Part shown: piece by piece, positions 46,101 through 53,829 of the stretch
Layout: every line of letters starts with the position of its first letter
Position numbering within the stretch: the first letter of the stretch is position 1
Assembly (NCBI GenBank): GCA_964036195.1
Contig: OZ038457.1
Span: 25,864,787-25,928,786 of the forward strand
Direction of reading: 5' to 3'
Length of the DNA stretch: 64,000 nucleotides
Source of the DNA: Sphaerolaimus hirsutus
Lineage: Eukaryota; Nematoda; Chromadorea; Monhysterida; Sphaerolaimidae
Translations under genes and position numbers: made by a program
The notes under the pieces: model-generated
Database searches by the model: none
What the model was told of the DNA's origin: nothing
The model's input: the letters and a program-made list of their open reading frames with translations, nothing else

Positions 46101-49100
46101 TGGCATCCAACACTGTTTTGAGACCTTTATGAACAACTGTGAATGCCAGAACAGTGACGAAAATTTCTATCCCTAGACCCCAATCCCGATCCCGAAAAAA
46201 TGCCAATCCCGATCCCGATCCCGTGACCCCAATCCCGGCCAATCCCGATCCCGATCCCGAAATCTCAAAATACCAATCCCGATCCCGAAACCCCAATCCC
46301 GATCCCGAAATCTCAAAAAGTGAAATCTCCCGAAAAGTCAATCCCGTTTGAACCCTACGACACCCCTCTGTGTAGGGTTCAAACGAGATCCCGAATCCCG
46401 AGAAATTTCGGGATTTGGCAGTCCCGATCTTGAATACCCAAACCAATCACGAAATCTAAGAAAAGACGATCCTGATCCCGATCCTGAAACTTTTGTAAAC
46501 CCAATCCCGATCGCGAAAAAATTTCCCCAAACCCGATCACGGAATTTTTTTAATTTGCCAAATGACTTTTTGCACTGTGGAAGGTGTAGGAAAACATTCA
46601 TTGAAGTAGTTTATTCCATGTCTCTGGCATGTAACTGTGTTTTATACCTTTTAAGTAAAAACCCTCAATACTAGAACATTTTTCAAACTGACAATCCCGA
46701 TCCCCAAAAAATGACAATCCCAATCCCGATTCCCGGACACCAATCCCGATCATGAAATCTCAAAATGCCAATCACGATGCCGATCCCATAACCCCAATCC
46801 CAAAATCTCAAAATGCCAATCCCGATCCCGAAAAGTCAATCCCGTTTGAAACCTACTTCTGTGGAGTGATTTTTCAGAGATTTGGGCTTACACGGTGATG
46901 GATCTAGTGATGATACCTTGTCTGTAGTGGAAAATATTTTTTAAAGTACCTTAAAATATAGGTCTAGGGTCTACCTTGTCTCTAGGGCTCAGCCCCCCCC
47001 CCCTAAAATTTTAGCTACATAGTGGCGGAATGGCGCCATGTTGCTGGCGCCATAAGTAGGCGCCACGCCATAGTGCCATTGGCGTTGGCGCCAGCGCCAT
47101 GGAACGCTGTATATGTATGTACACTCCAGGAAAAATGAACACAAAACAGCAAAAACCACAACATTGAGTGTATTTATAACAATTTGTGGCCACATGGAGC
47201 AAATATGATACTAATACCTCATGTCTGGCGAAGAATGCGCGCTCGCGCGCAAAATTTTTTACGCTGATGTTGAAAAAGTCGCATTTTCCGGTCACTTTCT
47301 GGTCTCGCCCCGGGAGGGGGGGGGGGGGGGCTGCAGCCCCCCCGCCCCCCCTGGATACGGCCCTGGTTCCCCTGGATACGCCCCTGTTTCACCTTTAAAA
47401 TCGTCATTCAATGTGCTTGTATGCATAATTTGAGCGATTTTTCTCCGTGTTTTGCTTTTATACTTTGAAAACTGAGACCCTAAATACTGAGCCCCCAGAA
47501 AATTTGTCAGCTACATAAGCATCCCTGAGAAGGAGCGACTTACTATCTATATTTATTTACTATTTTTTGAACCCCGCATCCGTCCAAATCAACAAAACCC
47601 CCGTATCAGTCACCCCTCACCTGTCCGTGCCTTGCCCCAAAACTTGGCACACTGCCAGTCTGCGTGGGCGGCGGTGGTTCGTAACGTTTCCCATCTGGTC
47701 CCGTGGCGATTCGTCCCGTCAGCCGGTGGTACTCTACGAGAATGTCCCGCGGTTCCATGTTCATCGCTTTGGACAGACGGATGGTTACCTGTACATGGGG
47801 GTTTGTTTGATACGCATGTATTCTAGGGTGCAGTTGGTGGGGATGGTTGGACTGATATTTCGTTATATCAAAAAATAAGATTTTGACAAAAATAGTAAAA
47901 GTATTTTTTTTCGCTTTTTCAATCGCCATTCACGATCCTGACGTGCTAGGGGGCTGAAATTGGTATCAAAAATAGCCCAAACATTTCACTATCGACGTAT
48001 GAAATTTCAGAGCTCTAGCTTTTTCACACCCCTGTTGAGAGCCCCTCAAACAAAAATCGCAGCTTAAAGTTTGTTCATTAGGAACAAAAGTTGACTTCAT
48101 GGTTGTTGATGATCATCTCAACTCAGCCACACACACCACCTTCAAGTGAAGTGGTTTTCTGAGAGAGTAGGCATCGACGAAAAATGTGTTGCTGGGGATA
48201 AAGATCTGGCCCCCTCATGTGTAACTGTGGGTGTGAATTTACAAACATAAAAAATCCCAAAAATTATACTTTTTTTATCACAGTAAAAACGGACAAAATT
48301 GCTTGCAAGCCACGTTTGCAGGCCCTCTCTTAAGCTTTGCCACTAAGGAGCATCTGAAATTTGCTAGGGACTGGCGTGGAACTCACTGGAACACATGGTT
48401 TTATTGTGATGAAAAAGTAGGTCTTTTTAGGATTTTCAACTTTTGTAAATTCACACCCACAGTGACACATGAGGGGCAGAGGTTCAGTAGGGGGGGTTGG
48501 GGGGGGGGGTTGTGGGGGGGGGTTCCCCCCCCCAAATCCGCCAACTATCTATCTATCCCGGAGGCAAATTTTTTGGATACTATCCCCCAAACCCCCCCCC
48601 CCCCCAAATCGGCCAGCTATCTACCTATCTCGAGCGATTTTTGAGAACCTATACCCTTAATTTCGCTCAAAATCACTACTTTTCATACCTTTATATAGAT
48701 TTTCACCTCCAAAATCACTAGTTCATGCATCTAACTGCCTATTTTCAGCTATTTTTAGTACTATATGTCTAGGGTTCAAACGATATATCGTATCGATAAT
48801 CGAATATCGGATATCGACCATTTTTTCATATCGAATATCGATATTGAAAATTTTGAAAAAATATCGAATATCGATATCAAAAATTTTGAAAAAATATCGA
48901 ATATCGACCATTTTTTCGATACATCGAACCTGTATTGTGTCCCTAAATTAAGTTATCATTTTCATTTTGACATATTTATGATTTATCTGATTTGCTTATA
49001 GTATTGTATCTGATGAGTAAAAGTACAGTATTTATAATGTTATTTTTGTTGGAGTGCTAAATTTGGAGCTAGAAAATGCTGATATGCTATTTTTTGCAAC

Positions 49101-52100
49101 ATGCCATTAAGCAATTAGGTTATAAGTATGAACTGTAATATCTACCAATTGTTATTTGTCTGATACACTTTTGTTCATCATGTTTTTCTTCCATGTTCTA
49201 CTTTTGACTGATGTAAACCTTTTTAAATCACATGTAACATTCACATTTCAGTAAAGAGATGATTAACCATGTGTGCAACCACATGAAAATACAATATGCC
49301 ACTTGAAATATGCCTTGCTATACCAAAAGCAAATCGCAATATCGAATATCGAAAATATCGAAATATCGAATATCGACCATTTTTCAATATCGAATATCGA
49401 ATATCGATATCATCGTTCCATATCGTATCGATATCGAATATCGAGTTTCAGAAAAAAATATCGAATATCGATATCGAAAAGTCATATCGTTTGAACCCTA
49501 TATATGTCCTTATATACCCATTTTTCACCTACTTTTAGCGATTTTTCTCCTTTTCCTCCCTTCTATGCCTATATATTGAACCCCCGCGAACCCCCCCCCC
49601 AGAAAATTTTTCAGCTATATATCCCTCCGGAGGAGCGATTTGCTATCTTTATGAACCCCCGCGGAGGTCCAAATCTACAAAACCCCTGATGAGGGGCCAG
49701 ATCTTAATCCCCAGCAACACATTTTTTGCCAATGCCTACTCTCTCAGAAAACCACTTCACTTGAAGGTGGCATTTGTGGCTGAGTTGCTATGACCATCAA
49801 CAGCCATTCCCAGGAAGTGAATTTTTGTTCCTAACGTTTAAACTGCAGTTTTTTTATTTAGGGGGCTCTCAACAAGGCTGTGAAAAAGCTAGAGAGTAGG
49901 GTTCAAACGATATATCGTATCGAATATCGAATATCGGATATCGACCATTTTTTAATATCGAATATCACATATCGATATCGAAAAGATTGAAAAAATATCG
50001 AATATCGATCGAAAATTTTGAAAAAATATCGAATATCGACCATTTTCTCGATATATCGACCCTGTATTGTGTCCCCAAATTTACTTTTCATTTTCATTTT
50101 GAGATGTTTATGGTTGATCTGATGTGCTTATAGTATTGTATTTGATGAGTAAAAGTACAGTATTGATAATGTCATTGTTGTTGGAGTGCTAAATTTGAAG
50201 CCAGAAAACGCTGATATACTTTTTTGCAACATGCCCTTAAGCAATTAGGTTAGGATGATTCTTCTTCTATTTTCTACCATTGAGTGATGTAAAGCTTGTT
50301 AAAATCACTTGTACCTAGGGTTGGCCGATGTTTTTTTAAAACGTTTTTTTTTTTAAACGTTTTTTTTTTTAAAACACGACGTCCGAAATGTTTGTTTTTT
50401 TAAAAAAACATCGGCCGAAATTTTTAGTACTAAGCACTAGGTATTTTGCAAAATTTTTGCGCGCAAGCGCGCAATTTCACACACAAATTGACATTGGTGG
50501 TTGTTTTCATTGGTTTTGTTGCATTTTTAGTATCAAAACATCCATTTCTATGTGCTACCATGGGTGAATAAGCCGACATATGTTGCTGTAATATAGAATA
50601 TTGAGGTAATGTGCTTCTATGTACCTCCACAGTGTGTAACTTCACTCCCAAAGTAACAACCTCCTTTTATAACCTTGTTTGATCACCATTCCGTGCCAAA
50701 CTTTACCTGAAGTCACGAACATTCGACTATAAGGCGATATACAAACGATATGTCAACAAAAAATGGATATTTTTGACACAAATCACCACTTATAATGCTA
50801 TCCCATGGCTCCACAGCCATTATATGGTCATATTCAACATCACAGAGTATTGCCAGTGTCTGATATACCTATATATATGTTGACACTAGGTCATATCTGG
50901 GAGCTTTAAAAAAAAACGTTTTTTATTATAAAAAAACGTTTTTTTTAATAAAAAAACGTTGTTTTTTTTAAAAAAACATCGAGTTAAAAAAAAGGTTTTT
51001 TTTCCAACCCTACTTGTACCATTCAAATTTCAGTAAAGAGATGATTAAACATGTTGCAACCACATGAAAATACAATATGCCACTTGAAATATGCCTTGCT
51101 ATACCAAAAGCATATCGCAATATCGAATATCGAAAATATCGAAATATCGAATATCGACATTTTTCAATATCGAATATCGAATATCGATATCGAGGTTCCA
51201 TATCGTATCGATATCGAATATCGAGTTTCAGAAAAAAATAACGAATATCGATATCGAAAAGTCATATCGTTTGAACCCTACTAGAGAGCTGAAATTCCAT
51301 ACGTTGGTGAAGACATGTTTGGGCTATTTTTATACCAATTTCAGCCCCCTAGCATGTCAGGATCATGAATGGCGATTGAAAAAGCGAAAAAAAAAATTTT
51401 CCCGGCCCTACGCGGAACGATGTTCAAATGAGCAAGCCCATTTTAATTCCTCTTTGCTTAAGTGCACGTGAAAATTGCCCTGCGACCCGTCAACTAAAAG
51501 CTGAACTGACATGGAAACCAGTAGCGTAGGGCCACAGGGTAGGGTTCAAACGGGATCCCGATCCCGGATCCCGTGAAATTCCGGGATTTAGCAATCCCGA
51601 TCCCGAAACTTTTCAAATCCCGATCCCGATCCCGAGAAACTCCAAAGTCCGGGATCCCGATCCCGGAAAAATTAGTGGAAATTATCAAAAGTGAAAAAAC
51701 GACGTTTTTGCATGCAAAAATGTGAACGAAAACCCCCAGCGTTCATTTTATGCCACGTTTCTGGCATCCAACAGTGTTTTTAGACCTTTATGAACAACCG
51801 TGGATGCCGAAACATTGGCCAAAATCTCTATCCCAAAACCCCAATCCCGATCCCGAAAAAACGCCAGTCCCGATCCCGTGACCCCAATCCCGGCCAATCC
51901 CGATCCCGATATCTCAAAAAACCAATCCCGAAAAGTCAATCCCGTTTGAACCCTACAACAGGGTGCAAAATTTCTAAAAATTTAGCTTTAACTTCTAAAC
52001 CTGTGACTTAACTTCTCATCATGCCTCTTAACTCTGCTCACAAGTAATTGTTTCTTTGTTTCGATTCGTTTTTTCTCTTCAATTTTCTTGGATACAGCCT

Positions 52101-52824
52101 TTTTGGCCAGAAATTTTGCCACCGCTGAATCGCTTGGACCAGCTTCTTCGCTGAAAAATAGGTTTGGATAATTTTGACGATTTCTGACATTAAGTGAGTT
52201 GAAAATCAATAGTTTCTGGTTTGACAAGACTGGAAAGTGATTGGGGGAATGGTGTTTTGTCATTGTTTTCGATTTGAGATCAAAAAGACCCGATTTTCAA
52301 TCGATAGCTCGATATTTTTATGTCTATATTTGTAAATTTTCAATCTTAACTTGATGAATTGAGAACTCGTAATTGTTTTTTACAAATGTTTACTCATTTC
52401 CACTCATTTAGATGATCCTTTAAACTGATTTAAAAAAATTCTTTTCAGTTAAACCATATTTTATGAACCATAATATAAAAGAGGGCCCAAAAACACAAGA
52501 ATTGCAACTGATTGGCACTGAGCCAGAAAGTTGTCAAATACGGAAAAAATAAACAAACCTTTTCCCACTGACCGCAGCTGTCGCTTTTACCTTTGGAATT
52601 TTGAAAGAAGGTTTTGATATTTTTTCAGGTTCCTTTTGCTTGGGAATTTCCGTAGATTTTCCATTTGTTTTTGCCTTCGCAGATGATTTTTTGGCAACTC
52701 CTTGCAAAGTTTTCTTCAAAATTTCTGTCTCTTTTATCTTTGATTCCGTCTTCAATGTGTTCGCTTTTTTGACCGCAGTTGACGCATTTTTGTCAGCCGT
52801 GTCTAGTAGCGAGAAAAAGTCCAT
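37016..52824 (-). CDS. SPT2-type histone chaperone (SPTY2D1 homologue)
   Basis: Minus-strand exons, in order of translation: 52824-52559, 52150-52001 (or to 52042), 47788-47621, 44929-44833, about 42540-42257, 41880-41592, 40161-39988, 39077-38955, 37954-37863, 37156-37016. The start MDFFSLLDTA resembles the MDF start of SPT2 proteins. Exon 2 (AVAKFLAKKAVSKKIEEKKR) matches the basic N-terminal block. The C-terminal exons give DEYSEDDEYDEEMADFI, NVFGYDSKKFK and FSTIAQEESRSARLARMEEQ, which match the SPT2 domain that binds histone H3-H4. Family members act in the nucleus, holding H3-H4 during transcription. Phases agree from exon 5 to the stop. Joins around the third, fourth and fifth exons are uncertain, and an exon may be missing. 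Confidence 0.85.
37438..37850. mobile_element. hAT-like element, GGGATC arms, next to an SPT2 donor
   Basis: TAGGGTTCAAACGGGATTG to TTGAACCCTA between perfect duplications CCCGCAAC (37,430-37,437 and 37,851-37,858). On the gene strand the duplication covers intron positions +5 to +12 after the exon at 37,863-37,954. Confidence 0.92.
37863..37954 (-). CDS. SPT2 exon with FGYD motif
   Basis: Codes DSPMEQDNGDMKELKKTLLN, VFGYDSKKFK. It matches the I-R-x-I-F-G-Y-D-x-x-K-Y motif of the histone-binding domain. Acceptor TCTATTTCAG, donor GTGTGT. Confidence 0.9.
38169..38730. mobile_element. Mariner-like non-autonomous element, copy 2
   Basis: ATCGGGTGGCCCACGTCAGG at the left and CTGACGTGGGCCACCCTGTA at the right next to TA. 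Same interior as the copy at 19,083. It lies in an SPT2 intron. Confidence 0.75.
38955..39077 (-). CDS. SPT2 exon with acidic DEYDEEMADFI motif
   Basis: Codes REEWRRNLHLQRAGYRTNGD, EYPDEYSEDDEYDEEMADFI. The acidic run and E-M-x-D-F-I are typical of the SPT2 domain entry. The acceptor is CTGCCTCCAG at 39,078, and the sequence just upstream belongs to a foldback repeat. Confidence 0.88.
39083..39263. repeat. TGTAAAATG foldback abutting an SPT2 acceptor
   Basis: GGCAGTCCCAGATCCTGTAA and the inverted TTACAGGGTCTGGGAGTGGC. Internally it has GCATTTTACA/TGTAAAATG words and a loop with CAGTGTCTTCAGTTCAG. On the gene strand it ends about 6 bp before exon 39,077, so the branch-point region of this intron is repeat DNA. 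Confidence 0.78.
39264..39987. other. SPT2 intron sequence
   Basis: Includes a piece of the AACTCAAATG/TAGTTGAC family (39,450-39,545). No other exon is seen. Confidence 0.45.
39988..40161 (-). CDS. SPT2 exon: EAARKSLGMKDLTPEM
   Basis: Codes SSLDAKVEAARKSLGMKDLT, PEMLVMFKKIYEEQMKSKNG, KKPENLRKDYPVKRPRT. A basic segment just before the acidic part, with phase 1 on both sides. Acceptor AAATTTCAG, donor GTGGGT. Confidence 0.82.
40340..40639. mobile_element. hAT-like element, ACGTTTAC arms
   Basis: CATAGTATAGTTGCAC at the left and TTTTAACAACTCCG at the right between perfect duplications CCGTAATG (40,332-40,339 and 40,640-40,647). The flanking DNA is itself an inverted repeat of GTAAACCCGGCCGTAA words. 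Confidence 0.82.
40735..40980. repeat. CTATCTATC fragment and small GGGATC element
   Basis: 40,755-40,850 has AGACAGCTGGCCGATTGG and a G run. 40,870-40,975 starts TAGGTTTCAAACGGGATTG and ends CCCGTTTGAACCCCA, a short decayed GGGATC-family copy without a clear duplication. Confidence 0.55.
41105..41581. mobile_element. hAT-like element, ACGTTTAC arms, next to an SPT2 donor
   Basis: CAGAGTTGTAAAGTAC at the left and GTTTTAACAACTATG at the right between perfect duplications GAAAACGC (41,097-41,104 and 41,582-41,589). On the gene strand the duplication covers intron bases +3 to +10 after the exon at 41,592-41,880. Confidence 0.9.
41592..41880 (-). CDS. SPT2 exon: LGVSAYLNLNRVRQ
   Basis: Follows CCCCCGTGCAG and codes LGVSAYLNLNRVRQTNEATK, a Lys/Ser-rich middle (KIVIQKPHQNSASLVSGIKR) and QRPSSSQQGSIARK. 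Low-complexity basic linker. The frame joins the neighbours on both sides. Confidence 0.8.
42257..42540 (-). CDS. SPT2 exon: LDFASLMKVAQSKAG
   Basis: Codes a Pro/Thr/Lys-rich stretch, then SGLDFASLMKVAQSKAGNRS, VRDIERDEFEAEQRLKAEKM and GRLKEYEDRQKEKNKQE. It resembles the 'MNFTDLLRLAEKK' and 'R-E-F-L-E' region of vertebrate SPT2. The 3' boundary (donor GTCAGT) is clear. The 5' boundary is not: a transposon lies at 42,543, and the acceptor may be CCCAAAAG at about 42,507. Confidence 0.75.
42543..43977. mobile_element. hAT-like element, AAAACG/TTTTATT arms, at an SPT2 exon edge
   Basis: TAGGGATGAGCGAAAAAGG at the left and CCTGGCCATCCCTA at the right between perfect duplications GTTGGTAG (42,535-42,542 and 43,978-43,985). 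The core contains TCCGATTTATGTCGACT and GGCATGGAATAGTG-like segments, and holds a second element at 43,076-43,809. Confidence 0.9.
43076..43809. mobile_element. hAT-like element, AAAAAGCGC arms, nested
   Basis: TAGGGATGGAAAAAAGCGC at the left and GCGCTTGCCATCCCTA at the right between perfect duplications GTGCAGGT (43,068-43,075 and 43,810-43,817). Its core is a diverged copy of its host element's core (CAGTACTT..TATATAACCATAGAATGG), so one family member has jumped into another. Confidence 0.92.
44005..44632. repeat. CTATCTATC-family element
   Basis: CAGGGGTCTAGTAGG at the left and CCTAGGAGACCCCTG at the right, with GGATAGATAGC and G-run arms. The ends match the 48,478 element. The flanks (GTTCAAAG and CGGTGCGG) do not match, so the insertion is old or one side is rearranged. 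Confidence 0.6.
44833..44929 (-). CDS. SPT2 probable middle exon (basic)
   Basis: After CATTCGCAG it codes SAQSTTNSRNYRKDDKIDAR and KSADISKKKDTA. The donor is either GTTTTC at 44,832 or a GTGGTG about 15 bases on. Basic and Ser-rich, as expected for the SPT2 middle region. The acceptor is phase 0, as is the donor of the exon at 47,621. Confidence 0.65.
45070..45443. repeat. AAGTCGACAAGTCC repeat, partial copy
   Basis: CTTGTCGACTTCTTGCAC words on the left and GGACTTGTCGACTTTTAGAA, GTAGACGCCTCA at the right. The right half matches the start of 32,873-33,516 closely in inverted order. Confidence 0.6.
45454..45801. repeat. 348-bp near-perfect palindrome
   Basis: The left arm ATATGTAAACCCCCGTTTAC runs through CTAGGTCCGAACGCTTACG, CATACAAAAGATAGCCCAAA and CCAATATAAGGCCGCGTGG. 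The right arm mirrors it with only a few mismatches, around a loop of about 8 bases (GTTTACAC). No ORF. It is the only copy in the window. Confidence 0.9.
45820..46357. mobile_element. hAT-like element, GGGATC arms
   Basis: TAGGGTTCAAACGGGATC to CGTTTGAACCCTA between perfect duplications CGACACCC (45,812-45,819 and 46,358-46,365). Confidence 0.92.
46373..46855. mobile_element. hAT-like element, GGGATC arms, older copy
   Basis: TAGGGTTCAAACGAGATC to CCCGTTTGAAACCTA. The flanks CCTCTGTG (46,365-46,372) and CTTCTGTG (46,856-46,863) match at 7 of 8. More decayed than the copy 15 bp to its left. An unrelated spacer lies at 46,560-46,680. Confidence 0.82.
46985..47110. repeat. GCGCCATGGCGC-family fragment
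   Basis: Contains GGCGCCATGTTGCTGGCGCC and GCGTTGGCGCCAGCGCCATG words after a C run. No clear ends. Confidence 0.5.
47280..47400. repeat. Poly-G/poly-C hairpin fragment
   Basis: A G run, CTGCAG, then C runs and CCCTGGATACGGCCCTGG. It resembles the end structure of the 63,553 element but lacks its termini. Confidence 0.5.
47621..47788 (-). CDS. Probable SPT2 exon: RLSKAMNMEPRDIL
   Basis: Codes VTIRLSKAMNMEPRDILVEY, HRLTGRIATGPDGKRYEPPP and PTQTGSVPSFGARHGQ between CATGTACAG and GTGAGG. Its length is exactly 56 codons with phase 0 at both ends. GC-rich coding quality stands out. It can join the next exon (44,929) in phase. Joining exon 2 requires the alternative donor at 52,041, or a missing exon. 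It could instead belong to another transcript. Confidence 0.6.
48303..48420 (+). pseudogene. Tc1/mariner-type transposase fragment
   Basis: A short plus-strand stretch codes KLLSFATKEHLKFARDW-like sequence and NTWFYCDEKV. It resembles the R-L-x-F-A-x-x-H-L...W...V-x-W-x-D-E block, where the D of CDEK would be the second catalytic Asp. No other part of a transposase is open nearby. It is too short to be active. Confidence 0.55.
48478..49689. mobile_element. hAT-like element, CTATCTATC family, interrupted
   Basis: AGAGGTTCAGTAGGGGG at the left and CAAAACCCCTGA at the right between perfect 8-bp duplications TGAGGGGC (48,470-48,477 and 49,690-49,697). Same family as 6067-6549. Split by an ATATCG element at 48,770-49,500. 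Confidence 0.82.
48770..49500. mobile_element. hAT-like element, ATATCG arms, nested
   Basis: TAGGGTTCAAACGATATATC at the left and ATATCGTTTGAACCCTA at the right between perfect duplications TATATGTC (48,762-48,769 and 49,501-49,508). The same core as 34,448-35,752 lies between the arms. Confidence 0.93.
49897..51280. mobile_element. hAT-like element, ATATCG arms, interrupted
   Basis: TAGGGTTCAAACGATATATC to ATATCGTTTGAACCCTA between perfect duplications CTAGAGAG (49,889-49,896 and 51,281-51,288). It lies inside the right arm of the 47,902-51,398 palindrome. It is itself split by 50,316-51,012. Confidence 0.93.
50316..51012. mobile_element. hAT-like element, AAAAAACG arms, nested
   Basis: TAGGGTTGGCCGATGTTTT at the left and TTTTTTCCAACCCTA at the right between perfect duplications CTTGTACC (50,308-50,315 and 51,013-51,020). 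Its core shares AATGGATGTTTTGATAC-like and CACTTATAATGC segments with 42,543-43,977. Confidence 0.92.
51540..51955. mobile_element. hAT-like element, GGGATC arms
   Basis: TAGGGTTCAAACGGGATC to CCCGTTTGAACCCTA. The flanks CCACAGGG (51,532-51,539) and CAACAGGG (51,956-51,963) match at 7 of 8. It lies about 35 bp beyond the donor of SPT2 exon 2. Confidence 0.87.
52001..52150 (-). CDS. SPT2 exon 2: conserved basic block
   Basis: After TATTTTTCAG it codes EEAGPSDSAVAKFLAKKAVS, KKIEEKKRIETKKQLLVSRV, KRHDEKLSH. It fits the 'A-V-x-x-F-L-x-x-K...E-E-K-R-x-x-E...K-K' block near the N-terminus of SPT2 proteins. Two donors are possible: GTTTAG after CACAG, or GTGAGC at 52,041. Confidence 0.85.
52559..52824 (-). 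CDS. SPT2 exon 1 with start codon
   Basis: Codes MDFFSLLDTADKNASTAVKK, then a Lys/Ser-rich stretch to KVKATAAVSGK. The MDF start and the basic character agree with SPT2 proteins. The donor is GTTTGT. The 5' UTR extends to higher coordinates. Confidence 0.82.
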
Positions 52825-53484
52825 TTTGGAATCTGCATTTATAGAAATTATTTTTGGGAGGGTTGACCCTGAAAAAAAAATTGTGGTGACACTTGTACTG
52901 AAAAAATTATTCGACGTTAATAAAAAAGTAAATGAACGTAAGACTAGTTGAGTAGCATGAAAGCAATTTATCTGAACTACACAGTTCTCGTATATTGGAA
53001 ACATAACAAATGATGTGTAATTTTAACAGGTTGTTTTTTTGAGCGAAACAGTTTTCGAAGTTTGTTTGCAAATCTTTTTGGTTCAAGGGTCTGTACGAAT
53101 GTTCCTATTTTTCTTTTTCTGCAAAACTAGTTATTTGGATGCAGACACAAAAATTCTTGCAAAGTAAGCCAGTGACAATTAGAACGAGAGATAAGTAATA
53201 AGTGAAAAGAAAAGTAGTGGTCAGGTAAATGTGATGGGTAAATTTGAAAATGCAAATACTTGTTAGCTATAATTCACCTGTCTCACAAATTACATGTTTA
53301 CTTGAAATACCACTTGCGATATGACCCCAGGCCCCAGATTTAATTGGGCAGACAGATTTCTGCCCTCCGCGCCCGGCACCTGACACGCCCGTCATGCACG
53401 CCTGGCAAAATTTTGTAAAACGAGATTCAATTGCGCCCTGCATGCCAGACACCTGACACGCCCGATGCGCCTGCCAGGCACGCC
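52825..53484. other. 5' flank of the SPT2 gene
   Basis: Presumed promoter and 5' UTR side, but no motif is strong enough to call. From about 53,330 there is a GC-rich CCAGGC/CACGCC repeat (CCTGACACGCCCG words) that resumes at 57,235-57,400 and is interrupted by the elements listed below. Confidence 0.45.
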
Positions 53485-53829
53485 CTCACAAGTAGGGTGT
53501 CAAATTTCCGTTTCCGTTTTCCGTTTCCGTTTTCCGTTTCCGCCTTTCCGCAGGAAAATTTTTTACCTTTCCGTTTTCTGTTTTCCGGCAGCCGAAAAAT
53601 TTTTACCTTTCCGTTTTCCGTTTTCCGGCAGCTGAAAAATTTTTACCTTTCCGTTTTCCGGCAGCTTAAATTTTTTTACCTTTCCGTTTCCGTTTTTCCG
53701 GCCCATTTTTCCGTTTTCCGGCTGAAAATTTTTTACCTTTCCGTTTCCGTTTTACCAGGCCATTTTTCCATTTTCTGGCTCGATTTTCAGTTTTCTGGCA
53801 TTTTTCCATTGTTTTTCCAATCTGTATTT

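Larger units (their letters stand above)
47902..51398. mobile_element. Long-palindrome element with mariner transposase remnant
   Basis: The left arm from CGCTTTTTCAATCGCCATTC (47,912) is matched in reverse by GAATGGCGATTGAAAAAGCG ending near 51,387. The arms pair through GGGCTGAAATTGGTAT, CTCTAGCTTTTTCACA, GTTCCTAA/TTAGGAAC and CTCTCAGAAAACCACTTCAC. The core at 48,303-48,420 reads LSFATKEHLKFARDWRGTHW then NTWFYCDEKV, like the DDE region of Tc1/mariner transposases. The right arm holds one later insertion and another lies at the core edge. It occupies an SPT2 intron. Confidence 0.75.

Noticed and set aside
45868-46446. 192-residue minus-strand ORF rich in Arg-Asp and Gly-Ser
   Set aside because: It is a translation of GGGATC repeats in two adjacent hAT-like elements. 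The same peptide pattern appears in every GGGATC copy and in several frames.
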